A DNA stretch of 64,000 nt from JANQSP01 sp965226095 (GTDB lineage: Bacteria; Bdellovibrionota; Bdellovibrionia; Bdellovibrionales; UBA1609): contig OZ245336.1 in the NCBI GenBank assembly GCA_965226095.1, positions 62,001 through 126,000 of the forward strand. Reading direction: 5' to 3'. How positions within the stretch are numbered: the stretch's first letter is position 1; each line of letters opens with the position of its first letter. Made by a program: the position numbers and the translations under genes. This document shows, piece after piece, positions 54,247-62,162 of the stretch. The notes beneath the pieces were generated by a model. The model worked only from the letters and a program-made list of their open reading frames with translations. It did no database searches and was not told where the DNA came from.

Positions 54247-54477
54247 AGCTTCTCCTTTGGGGAAAGAATTTTTAATTATTGCAAGCTCCTTTCATAGATG
54301 ATTGTTTTGGGTGGTTCTTCTTTCCTGTGTAAAGACACACCATCTCTTTCCTTATATTTTTTTAGCCTCCACTCGCTTGCAGTAAAGGGACTACGTTCGC
54401 CTGTGGCGATGGCCTGAGGGCCACCCTTGACTGGGCAAGCTCGTTTCGGCTTACTTGCTTATTTACAAAAATATGTC

Positions 54478-54497
54478 ATTCCTGCGAAAGCAGGAAT
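54478..54497. repeat. Dispersed palindrome, third copy
   Basis: ATTCCTGCGAAAGCAGGAAT, flanked by GTC and CCA, is the same type as 18577-18596 and 21308-21327. Confidence 0.7.
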
Positions 54498-54719
54498 CCA
54501 GAAATCATATTATTAAAAACTCATCATTCCCATAGCTTTCCTCATATCTACAAAGACATCCAGAAAGCCAAATACTCATGCTCAATTAAAAATTTAAACT
54601 TACCAGCACATACCTCTCACCAGCTTTTCCCACAGTTTCCCGCTCTCCTAAATCTCTCTCCTCTATCTCTCTCTCTTCCTCTCGAACCTAGACCCCACCA
54701 AATTAAATAAAATACACAC

Positions 54720-54776
54720 ACGGACCGTGACCACCACCGCGAAACCAAAGGATGAGTGGGGGTGGTCACGGTCCGT
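54720..54776. repeat. Large hairpin, 16-bp perfect arms
   Basis: ACGGACCGTGACCACC (54720-54735) and GGTGGTCACGGTCCGT (54761-54776) flank a 25-bp loop. It is far more GC-rich than its surroundings and has no T tract. It could be a single-strand origin, a transfer site or a recombination site of the integrated element. Confidence 0.7.
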
Positions 54777-55198
54777 ATCTGGAAAAACCTTTTATTTTCA
54801 GATATTTAAGAGAAATGAAAAGTTTTCGACTTTGCATCTGTGTTTGCGATCTATGCTCATGATTTCCTCATACTTTGAAACCCAAAACATTGCTTTAAGA
54901 ACCCTGTTAGCTGTTGTTTACTGTCTTCAAAAGTGAAATTTTCTAACCTCCAAACCTTCAGTAAGCCTTCTTTATGGGAAGCCTTAGCGATCAAAATAGC
55001 TACCTATAGAGAATTTTTCTTGTCTCTTTTTTTAAACCTAAGCCTGTCAATCGATTGATAAATTGAACCAAAAACTTCTAAAGTGAATGTGATACGAAGA
55101 CTGAAACATGATCTTTCCAGTATATGAAAGGGTCAAAATCCTTCTCTCTCATGCCCCCGATAAAGGGTTAAGGGGGCATTCGGGAGGGCGGATTTTTG

Positions 55199-55498
55199 TT
55201 ATTTACTTATGTTAGTTTTTATAGAACTTGAACTGATTTCTGCTTCTTGGATAGAACGAGCTTCCTTTAAAGAAAGACTTTTGGCAAACAAACCCCTAGC
55301 TGTTCTAACAACCAAGACTTCCACAATATCTCTCTCATTAAGCTTTTCATAAGAAGTATTGATAAATTCTGTTACAGTAGAAAAATATACATCTTGTTTA
55401 TTCTTTTTATCCCAAATAGCACCAAAACCAATATCTGGCATAATTCGCCGAATAGCCCCTTTTGCTGTCCCTTTAATTTCTAATATCTTTTCATACAT
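55199..55498 (-). CDS. Cold-shock-domain-like protein
   Basis: The 99-residue protein has an OB-fold pattern close to the cold-shock domain: GTAKGAIRRIMPDIGFGAIW, then QDVYFSTVTEF and VEVLVVRTARGLFAKSL, where GFGxI and DVYF replace the usual GFGFI and DVFF. It is likely an RNA- or single-strand-DNA-binding protein. It lies downstream of the HEPN gene in the same orientation, 53 bp apart, so it may belong to that operon. Confidence 0.65.
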   Translation of the reverse strand: MYEKILEIKGTAKGAIRRIMPDIGFGAIWDKKNKQDVYFSTVTEFINTSYEKLNERDIVEVLVVRTARGLFAKSLSLKEARSIQEAEISSSSIKTNISK

Positions 55499-55551
55499 CT
55501 AACTTGCCTCTAGTTTCTATCCTTTTTAACCGTAAAACTGTACATCCTCTC

Positions 55552-56463
55552 TCATATATCAAGTAATATCTTTCTATATCTTCTTTCATTTGGTTTTAAA
55601 GACATTAGGTCTTTACGTTCATTAATTATCTTCACTAAACACTTACGAGAAACATCACAGACGAATTTTACGGGATTTTTTACCTTCTCAAACAATTTGT
55701 TGAGATTGGATTCACCACCATGAACAATTCGGTTTCTCGCATTATATACCTCTTTTAATTCGTCATAAAATTTTTGTTTATCTTCTGGATCAAGTAATTT
55801 TAAAATAGATCCACATACTTTTAGCTGTGTTTCGCCTGGTCCCCCAAAGAGTGATTCCCAAGCAATTACACCATCAACTATTGCATCAATAGGGTGTCGG
55901 CGTTCAGAAAGTATTAGATGCAATCGATCAAACGCAATTTGAAAATGTTTATAAATAGAATCATCTATCTTTTTTAACCAATATGAAAATGAAATAAAGT
56001 CGTCATTTTCTAATACATTAAAGCTATGGAAAGTAGTTGGGTTAGAAACATAGCTGCCTGGATGCTCTAAAGCAAAACCACTTTCTGAAAATGTAATAGT
56101 AATGCCATTATTTTTATTTAATGCAAAAAATAATGATACATTTATCTTTTTCATCAGTTTAGAAATTTCTTTATCAGGGTGAACTTTTAAATTCGATCTC
56201 TCTTTTCCTGATCCAACCACCTTAATAGGAATTTTAATACATGCAATTGCCCCAAGAAGTTTATTATTTTCATGACCAGAAATAAGAGATGTGTATAGCC
56301 CGGGGTTATCTGCTGAATCCAGGGGGCAGATTAACATATCCTCTTTTTCAATCCTTTTTTCAAGATGTATCCACGAAAGTCCTATAAAATAGGAAAACTT
56401 GGTTTGTTTTCCTTCAGCAAGGTCTCTCAGGCTCTTTAATAAGATTTTTAATTCGTTTAACAA
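55552..56463 (-). CDS. HEPN-domain protein, putative ribonuclease
   Basis: The C-terminal third of this 303-residue protein is a helical HEPN-type domain (FDRLHLILSERRHPIDAIVD, AWESLFGG, QKFYDELKEVYNARNRIVHG). It contains the RNxxxH catalytic motif RNRIVH at about residues 243-248. The N-terminal two thirds are unassigned, a layout resembling ApeA-type HEPN proteins. HEPN RNases act in toxin-antitoxin and abortive-infection systems. It starts with TTG and overlaps the upstream 234-codon gene by 7 bp, so that gene may be its partner or inhibitor. Confidence 0.75.
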   Translation of the reverse strand: MLNELKILLKSLRDLAEGKQTKFSYFIGLSWIHLEKRIEKEDMLICPLDSADNPGLYTSLISGHENNKLLGAIACIKIPIKVVGSGKERSNLKVHPDKEISKLMKKINVSLFFALNKNNGITITFSESGFALEHPGSYVSNPTTFHSFNVLENDDFISFSYWLKKIDDSIYKHFQIAFDRLHLILSERRHPIDAIVDGVIAWESLFGGPGETQLKVCGSILKLLDPEDKQKFYDELKEVYNARNRIVHGGESNLNKLFEKVKNPVKFVCDVSRKCLVKIINERKDLMSLKPNERRYRKILLDI

Positions 56464-57161
56464 TCTTCAAGCGTATAATTCATCTGGTTACATGAGTTTT
56501 GAAAAGCTCTCCGTACTATTGTTTCACAGAACAAACTTATTTGATGAGAAATGTTCTCTCTATTTGATAACTTGAAACAGAACTCGTAATTAAAGCCCTC
56601 TTTTTTATTAATTAACTTATTTAAAATATCTTGTTTTAACAAAATTTCAGATTTTTTTAATAAGTGAGGGTTTAAGGCCAAATTAGGTAATGGAGATCGT
56701 ATAGGTTTCTTTATATACTTTATAAGTAGATAAGGATAGTTTTTGATCGTTAAGTCAGATAAAAATTCAAAAACAGGATCTTCTTTCTCAATTTGCGGGA
56801 TGTGACCACCACAGATTCTTCTTAGGTTATTGAAAGTTGAAAGTTCTATTTGTTTAACCCTAATTTCAAAGCAATCCTTAAACTCAAACAATTCACCTTG
56901 TTTAGTGTGTGAGTTCTGACTGTTGTTACTTATAAATTCAATTTTGGAACCATCTTTAGTTTCACTTTGAGTAAACCATAATTGCCAGCATTCTTTCTTT
57001 ATGTTATCAAGAAATTTTAATACATCTATTTGATTTTTATTTAATTTCAGTTCTTCAAGTTTAATTTTTTCGCTAAGCACGCCATCATAATTGATAATAT
57101 ACTGAATAAATTTAATCCCGAAATATCTCTTAATAATTTCATAGTTTTCCTGGTTCATCAT
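56457..57161 (-). CDS. Hypothetical partner of the HEPN protein
   Basis: The 234-residue cytoplasmic protein is not recognised. It is rich in lysine and asparagine and has no signal or membrane segment. It overlaps the HEPN gene and precedes it, the order usual for an antitoxin or sensor with its effector. Two ATGs begin the frame. The second (57158) has better spacing after GGAGGT. Confidence 0.65.
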   Translation of the reverse strand: MMNQENYEIIKRYFGIKFIQYIINYDGVLSEKIKLEELKLNKNQIDVLKFLDNIKKECWQLWFTQSETKDGSKIEFISNNSQNSHTKQGELFEFKDCFEIRVKQIELSTFNNLRRICGGHIPQIEKEDPVFEFLSDLTIKNYPYLLIKYIKKPIRSPLPNLALNPHLLKKSEILLKQDILNKLINKKEGFNYEFCFKLSNRENISHQISLFCETIVRRAFQNSCNQMNYTLEDC

Positions 57162-57354
57162 ACCTCCATAAGATTTAAATCTATCGAACTATTTGATCTA
57201 TTTTTCATTTTATGAAAATCACCTCCTACTATTCTAATCAAGTAAAAAAATTATGATTTGTATAAGAGAACAGAACTTAAAACCCTTCTCCTCTCCTTCA
57301 TCTCCTCAAAAAGGGTTGAGGATATGTTCGAGAGAACAGATTTTATACCCATAC

Positions 57355-58572
57355 TCAAACTCTTTTCCTGTTAATGCTTTTTAAATATAACCTTCTTTGC
57401 TTGTACATAAGCCACATAACAAGAAACTTATGTTTGAGTGAGATTTTTTTTATAAGTTCTTTAAAAAGATCATATGATCCAAAACTACGAACATACATAG
57501 TAATATTCAAGGCAGTCCGCAAAAAAACATTTAGTATCTTTTTTTTATATTTTTTTATCTTTGATTGTTCTTCCTTTTTAAATTCTTTCTTTATTTTTTC
57601 AAACATAAAAATGATTTCTTTATCTATATCTGGATTTTGACTAATCATTTCCAAATTCTTCTGCCAATTATCAGATTGTTTTTTCTTTCCCAGATTAACA
57701 GATAGAGATAACGAATAGCTTGGATTATCTTCTGCTTTCATACTATTTTCTAATAGTTCCAATATTTCTATAAATATTTCTGGCTTCAATATAAAAGAGG
57801 GCTTTCCCATAAATGAAAATTTGTTAAAGTATTGATGCTCATTCAGATCACTCTGCCTTAACCACTCTTTCATCGCGCTAACGCTCATATCCCATACAAC
57901 TGTTATTCTAGAAAAAGGGCAATCTTCTATTTTTAATACTTTTTTTCTGACTTCCAGAAGCCCATGATGAATTCTTGTTATAAAATCATCTAATACATTT
58001 TCTACTCTCATGACTCTAATTGGAGGTGTTGCAAACCATAGTGGTAAACCTATTACCAGATGCCCTTTCCCAATACTGTTAACATTTTTATTATACGATG
58101 GTTTGTTTATTTTATCATCAATTGACTTCATTACTTCATCAGCAACAAGCCTCTGTTTATGTCTTAGAGGACGTGCCATATTCACTTTATTTATTAGTTT
58201 TTTAAATTTCTTTTTTTCCAAATTTCCTACATCATTCCACTCTTTCATTGCCTCACTTATCTCTTTTCCATTGTTATATGCAAATACCTCAGTTATTTCA
58301 AACCATGTTAAACCACTTTTTGTGTGACTTAAACCAGTAGAGTTTTGATAAATAAAACTGTCTCCAGGGATATCTGTACCCTGTCTCTTTATTGGATAAG
58401 GTATTGTTAGGGATGCTAATTCTTTCTCCATATCACTAGATGTATTCTCCTCCTTCTTTATCCAATATTGCTCTCTGAGATAAGAAATTTTATTTTTATC
58501 TTTTATGTATTTCCACTCTGGATGCTTTTTTCCAATATCTGTATATAAGATAGACAAACCAAGTTTCTTCAT
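57355..58572 (-). CDS. Hypothetical protein in operon with NYN nuclease
   Basis: The 405-residue protein has no recognised domain. Notable segments are GHLVIGLPLWFATPPIRVMR, RITVVWDMSVSAMKEWLRQS and a lysine-rich helical region (about residues 330-360). There is no signal peptide. It starts 12 bp after the NYN gene, so the two form an operon. It may be a target-recognition or regulatory subunit, but this rests only on position. Confidence 0.65.
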   Translation of the reverse strand: MKKLGLSILYTDIGKKHPEWKYIKDKNKISYLREQYWIKKEENTSSDMEKELASLTIPYPIKRQGTDIPGDSFIYQNSTGLSHTKSGLTWFEITEVFAYNNGKEISEAMKEWNDVGNLEKKKFKKLINKVNMARPLRHKQRLVADEVMKSIDDKINKPSYNKNVNSIGKGHLVIGLPLWFATPPIRVMRVENVLDDFITRIHHGLLEVRKKVLKIEDCPFSRITVVWDMSVSAMKEWLRQSDLNEHQYFNKFSFMGKPSFILKPEIFIEILELLENSMKAEDNPSYSLSLSVNLGKKKQSDNWQKNLEMISQNPDIDKEIIFMFEKIKKEFKKEEQSKIKKYKKKILNVFLRTALNITMYVRSFGSYDLFKELIKKISLKHKFLVMWLMYKQRRLYLKSINRKRV

Positions 58573-58584
58573 GTCGATCTGTAT

Positions 58585-59373
58585 TCAACCCCAACTTTTT
58601 GGTTTAGAAATTCCATTGACTACAGTAGGAAACTGACTATTTTTTAAATGCTCTTCTGTTAAGCTAATAGTCTTATTTGATATTTTTTGCAAATCCTGAT
58701 GAGCGCCTAAAGGAACAATAACTCCCTTTTCAGTTTCAGTAGGAGTGATAACAACCACTCTCTTCTTTAATTTCTTTCTGGCAAACCAAAGAGGTAATTT
58801 TAAATCTGTGTCATTTGATAATAGAACTATTGAACCTATGTTTTCCTTACAACAATCATATATGATATGTGTTGCGATATTAACATCTGTCTCCTTTTCT
58901 TTATACTTAAAAAACGGGCTAATATTTTTTCCTAGAATATTTTTCAGTTGTTTTAACTGTTTAGAGTTTTTTATGACAAGTGATGCATTTATATGCCGCT
59001 TTTTAAATTTTCCATATATTATTTCCACTTTTTGAAGTGTTTGAACAGTTCGTAAATACATATTTTGTCTAATAACATTAGACGGGTCTTTTGGTTTTCT
59101 TTTTACCTGGGCTGTAAAATACTTTATTTGAGTTATATTATGCCAAGAAGGATCTAATACAGAATTAACAAGTGCTTCTATATTCAACCATTTATAAGGA
59201 GTGTTTTTTAATGAATAGTAAAGATTGAAGCCATCAATATAAACGATTGTATTAAAAGGATTTGAAGTTATTGGTTTCAAAATATTGCTCTCAAAAAAGA
59301 CGAAAGCGACCATAAGGTCGCCTCGCACCCACCAGTCTAAACGAGTGGGGATATCATTTATTAATATCGGCAT
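58585..59373 (-). CDS. NYN-domain (PIN-like) ribonuclease
   Basis: The 262-residue protein has the NYN/LabA pattern: VYIDGFNLYYSL with Asp47, KEKETDVNIATHIIYD with Asp163 and LLSNDTDL with Asp188/190. These acidic residues bind metal in PIN-like RNases. The ATG at 59373 adds 40 unusual residues before the domain (LDWWVRGDLMVAFVF). A TTG at 59280 would start just before it and is plausible. It is the first gene of a two-gene operon. NYN nucleases occur in RNA turnover and in defence islands. Confidence 0.82.
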   Translation of the reverse strand: MPILINDIPTRLDWWVRGDLMVAFVFFESNILKPITSNPFNTIVYIDGFNLYYSLKNTPYKWLNIEALVNSVLDPSWHNITQIKYFTAQVKRKPKDPSNVIRQNMYLRTVQTLQKVEIIYGKFKKRHINASLVIKNSKQLKQLKNILGKNISPFFKYKEKETDVNIATHIIYDCCKENIGSIVLLSNDTDLKLPLWFARKKLKKRVVVITPTETEKGVIVPLGAHQDLQKISNKTISLTEEHLKNSQFPTVVNGISKPKSWG

Positions 59374-59465
59374 TTTTTATGAAAAATCAAGGTAAAAATA
59401 AAATTTTTTATTTTAATATTCAGAAAAATGAAAATTCGCTACAAAAACAATCCCCATCCACGACC

Positions 59466-59672
59466 GAAGCCCCTGATCATTTCAAAAATCCGTGTAGCCA
59501 AATATGTAACACCATGTAGTACAAGATTGAAATATCGGGAAATATCCCGACATAAATACAGTAAAATGGTGGTCTCCTAATTTACCAATAAACACGGGGA
59601 CTTGAAATACCCCGACATTTCCTGAAATCTCTACATCATGAATTTTAAAAAGTTGTAAAATCAAATGGTCGG
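59466..59672. repeat. 207-bp dispersed repeat, copy A
   Basis: It aligns without net length change to 61598-61804, from GAAGCCCCTGA to AAATGGTCGG. It contains the hairpins TCGGG/CCCGA (near 59529) and CGGGG/CCCCG (near 59594) and ends in a partial copy of the tRNA-Pro 3' end (TGGTCGGGGAGA at 59666). Confidence 0.8.
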
Positions 59673-59844
59673 GGAGATAGGTAAATTTCAAATGTAACTG
59701 TAAAACCTATAGTACGAACAGTCCGTGTTTAGTGTAAAAAAAACCCATATTTTTCAAGTTTTTCTATACTTTATCCGACAAATAAAATATGCAAAAAACA
59801 ATAAAAAAATTAATACAAATAAAGCTATTTTAATAGGATTGACA

Positions 59845-60096
59845 ATGAAAGATGTTTTATCTCTAACTATGAGAATAGTTATTGGAGTGTTTTGGTCTCT
59901 TTTAGCTCTACTGCCAATATGCGCAGTTATTGCTTTAGTGGCCTCTTTTGTTCTGGATGTTAATATATCAGTATGGCAAGTAATCAAAATAATAATTGGT
60001 ATTCATATTGCCATTCCTTTATTCATTGTTATAATAGCTTTACCTTTTCTAGGTTATGAAAAGATATTTCTCCAGAGGAGAAAAATCAAAAAATAA
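59845..60096 (+). CDS. Small membrane protein
   Basis: The 83-residue protein has two strongly hydrophobic segments (IVIGVFWSLLALLPICAVIA and IIIGIHIAIPLFIVIIALPF) and a basic C-terminal tail (QRRKIKK). The ATG at 59845 follows AGGA. The open frame extends upstream without one. Function unknown. It lies just right of repeat copy A. Confidence 0.6.
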   Translation: MKDVLSLTMRIVIGVFWSLLALLPICAVIALVASFVLDVNISVWQVIKIIIGIHIAIPLFIVIIALPFLGYEKIFLQRRKIKK

Positions 60097-60269
60097 ACCT
60101 CAGAGCGTAAAATAATTTTTCTATTAGTTTAGACTTGAAGAAATCTTATTATTCCAGCTTGAATTGTCTTAAGTCAATGAAACTTGAGACCAATAATCTA
60201 GGTATGGATGATTTTGAAATAGCTAATTCAATAGGCTGAAATTTAGGACGAGCATTATCACTTCCAGTA

Positions 60270-60500
60270 ATGCTTCTTATATTTTGGTTGATTAAAGTAC
60301 TTATTAAAAAAACTGTGAAATCTATAAAATCTGCAAATCAGATTCTAAAATCACAATGGCACAAGACTATGAATAAAGCTGCTGACCGGATAAAACGAAA
60401 ACCAAAACAAATAAACATTTTAATTATAAATAATATTAATTATCCTAATCCTGAAACAAAAAATCATAAAAAAGAATGTAAAACTGTCTCCAACTTTTAA
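60270..60500 (+). CDS. Doubtful small basic protein
   Basis: This 76-codon frame has a short hydrophobic start and a lysine/asparagine-rich body, without a clear ribosome site or motif. Composition alone could produce it. I list it as possible only. Confidence 0.25.
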   Translation: MLLIFWLIKVLIKKTVKSIKSANQILKSQWHKTMNKAADRIKRKPKQINILIINNINYPNPETKNHKKECKTVSNF

Positions 60501-60625
60501 AATATAAAACGATAATAACGTAAAACAGGATATTTTAAAAATTAAATCTGCTTAAGATTTTCTAAATTACAACCGATAAAGTGTATATGAAAACATTATT
60601 TTTATTATTACTAGGAACTTTTTAG

Positions 60626-60979
60626 ATGTTGCTTGTACTTAGTATGTTAGTATTGACCCCATTTGCTTTCGGACATAGCACCTCTGAAAAGATGTGCCTA
60701 AGTCACGAATTATTATATATGCGAAATCAGATAAGTTATAACTCATATTATGAAAATATTGTAAACAAATTACCTAATAAAGAAAAAATAAAGTTTCTTG
60801 ATAGGTTGATGGAATATTTAGATGAAGAATCTAAGTTAAACAATGAAGCAGAAACACTTTTAAAAAATGAGATTATTAACAACTTTAAACTTTGTGAAAA
60901 ACAAGTTAAACTTGAACTTAAAATTCAAAAATTTTGGACTAAATACATACATTATATAACACCGAAACAAAAAAAGTAA
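60626..60979 (+). CDS. Small secreted protein
   Basis: The 117-residue product has a signal peptide (MLLVLSMLVLTPFAFG) and a helical, lysine-rich body with two cysteines (MCLSHELLYM and KLCEKQVKL). An in-frame ATG at 60587 would give MKTLFLLLLGTF but is closed by TAG directly before the ATG at 60626. The gene may thus have lost its original start. Function unknown. Confidence 0.5.
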   Translation: MLLVLSMLVLTPFAFGHSTSEKMCLSHELLYMRNQISYNSYYENIVNKLPNKEKIKFLDRLMEYLDEESKLNNEAETLLKNEIINNFKLCEKQVKLELKIQKFWTKYIHYITPKQKK

Positions 60980-61155
60980 ATAAGAAAACTATTGATACAT
61001 ATATCTTCTCCCTAAAAATCACTTGATAAAATTCCTATAAAATTGGTACAATTTATACTAATTTCATAGGTTTTAAAAAAGTTTTTTCTTAACCTTTAAT
61101 AAAACTCTTCTTAAACTACAATACAAACCAAACACAAAATTTACGAAGTAAATGA

Positions 61156-61542
61156 TCAAGACTTTAAAGAATCCATACCAAACCTATTAACTCCAATTGT
61201 TCCTTTTACAAACCATAACTTAAATAAAATATAAATGTTGTAACCAGGAACCAGTAATGCAAAAAAATACTTACTTGACATATTGATGTCATGAAATCTT
61301 TTAGCTGTTAGGTTAAAACCACAAAAATAAAATAAGGAAATAACAGAAATTAATAAAATAATTGTTAGTATTCTGATGAAAAACGAAGGACTTGTTATAA
61401 ATGGTTCTAAAACTGTCCATTCTAATTCTCTGCCTATCTGCAAAGGAGAAAATAAAATTCCCAAAGCACTCGACCATAACAAATATCGCTTTCTGTTTAA
61501 TCGACCTCTATGACTAAAAAACATTTTAAAAAGAAGTTTCAC
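61156..61542 (-). CDS. DUF805-family membrane protein
   Basis: The 128-residue protein has the DUF805 landmarks HRGRLNRKRYLLW, several membrane segments, AKRFHDINMSSKYFF and a C-terminal FVKGTIGVNRFG. The family is widespread in bacterial inner membranes and its role is unknown. The frame begins at a GTG (61542). An ATG at 61524 is the alternative. It lies just left of repeat copy B. Confidence 0.82.
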   Translation of the reverse strand: MKLLFKMFFSHRGRLNRKRYLLWSSALGILFSPLQIGRELEWTVLEPFITSPSFFIRILTIILLISVISLFYFCGFNLTAKRFHDINMSSKYFFALLVPGYNIYILFKLWFVKGTIGVNRFGMDSLKS

Positions 61543-61597
61543 AAAGGATTCATCGGATTAAAGTCATTTTTGCTTTAATTTCTTTCCAACAACCAAA

Positions 61598-61804
61598 GAA
61601 GCCCCTGACCAATTTAAAAATCCATGTAGCCAAATATGTAGCCCCATGTAGCCCAAAATTGAAATGCTGGGAAATACCCAGACATAAACACAGTGAAATA
61701 GCAGTTGCCTGATTTGTTAGGAATGTCGGGGACTTGAAATACCTCGACATTTCCTGAAATATTAATAATAAGAATTTTAAAAAGTTGTGTTGAAAAATGG
61801 TCGG
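61598..61804. repeat. 207-bp dispersed repeat, copy B
   Basis: This is a diverged copy of 59466-59672, with hairpins CTGGG/CCCAG and TGTCGGGG/CCTCGACA at the corresponding places. The first stem has changed on both sides, which keeps the pairing. Confidence 0.8.
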
Positions 61805-62162
61805 ATCGACTGGATAAAAGATAAAGTATTCAAAACACTAAAATACCTTAATAAATCAATAAAACCTCTCCTATTTTTCCTGTTAGTAACCGCTGATAAC
61901 CGCTACTAACCGATGTATCCCATTAAAATTGGTCGTATTTTTTCGATTCGACCTTATGTTTTTTTATAATAAAATTTCACTAAAATATGTAATAATTTCA
62001 GATGTTTTATACTGCCAGTTATTCCGGAATCCATCAGCATAGATAAAAATTTTTGATTTTCTCATAGGTATTAAAAATACGAAAGTATTAAATTACATGT
62101 AAAGAAATAATAAAATAAGATCAAGTATGATTCCCATTTTTTTGTAGCTTTTGAACTTCTTT
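61805..62162. other. Gene-free stretch with three 10-bp direct repeats
   Basis: TAACCGCTGA, TAACCGCTAC and TAACCGATGT lie in tandem at 61887-61916, followed by GGTCG...CGACC near 61934-61956. No gene is supported. The tandem could be a protein-binding site phased at about one helical turn. Confidence 0.5.

Larger units (their letters stand above)
54247..55198. other. Gene-free stretch with palindromes
   Basis: No credible gene is seen in about 950 bp. It holds a GTGGC...GCCAC-type hairpin near 54400-54425, the dispersed palindrome at 54478-54497, a CT-rich tract (54640-54690), a 16-bp inverted repeat (54720-54776) and the hairpin ATGCCCCC/GGGGGCAT (55151-55179) just after the cold-shock-like gene. 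It may include the control or replication region of the element. Confidence 0.6.

Noticed and set aside
54727..54936. 69-codon plus-strand frame beginning in the hairpin
   Set aside because: It starts at a GTG inside the inverted repeat with no ribosome site and no recognisable features.
61550..61750. 66-codon minus-strand frame
   Set aside because: It lies almost entirely in the non-coding 207-bp repeat copy B. The corresponding frame in copy A reads differently, so it is not conserved as protein.
59466..61804. The 207-bp repeats as terminal repeats of a transposon
   Set aside because: They are direct rather than inverted, and no transposase lies between them, so I describe them as repeats only.
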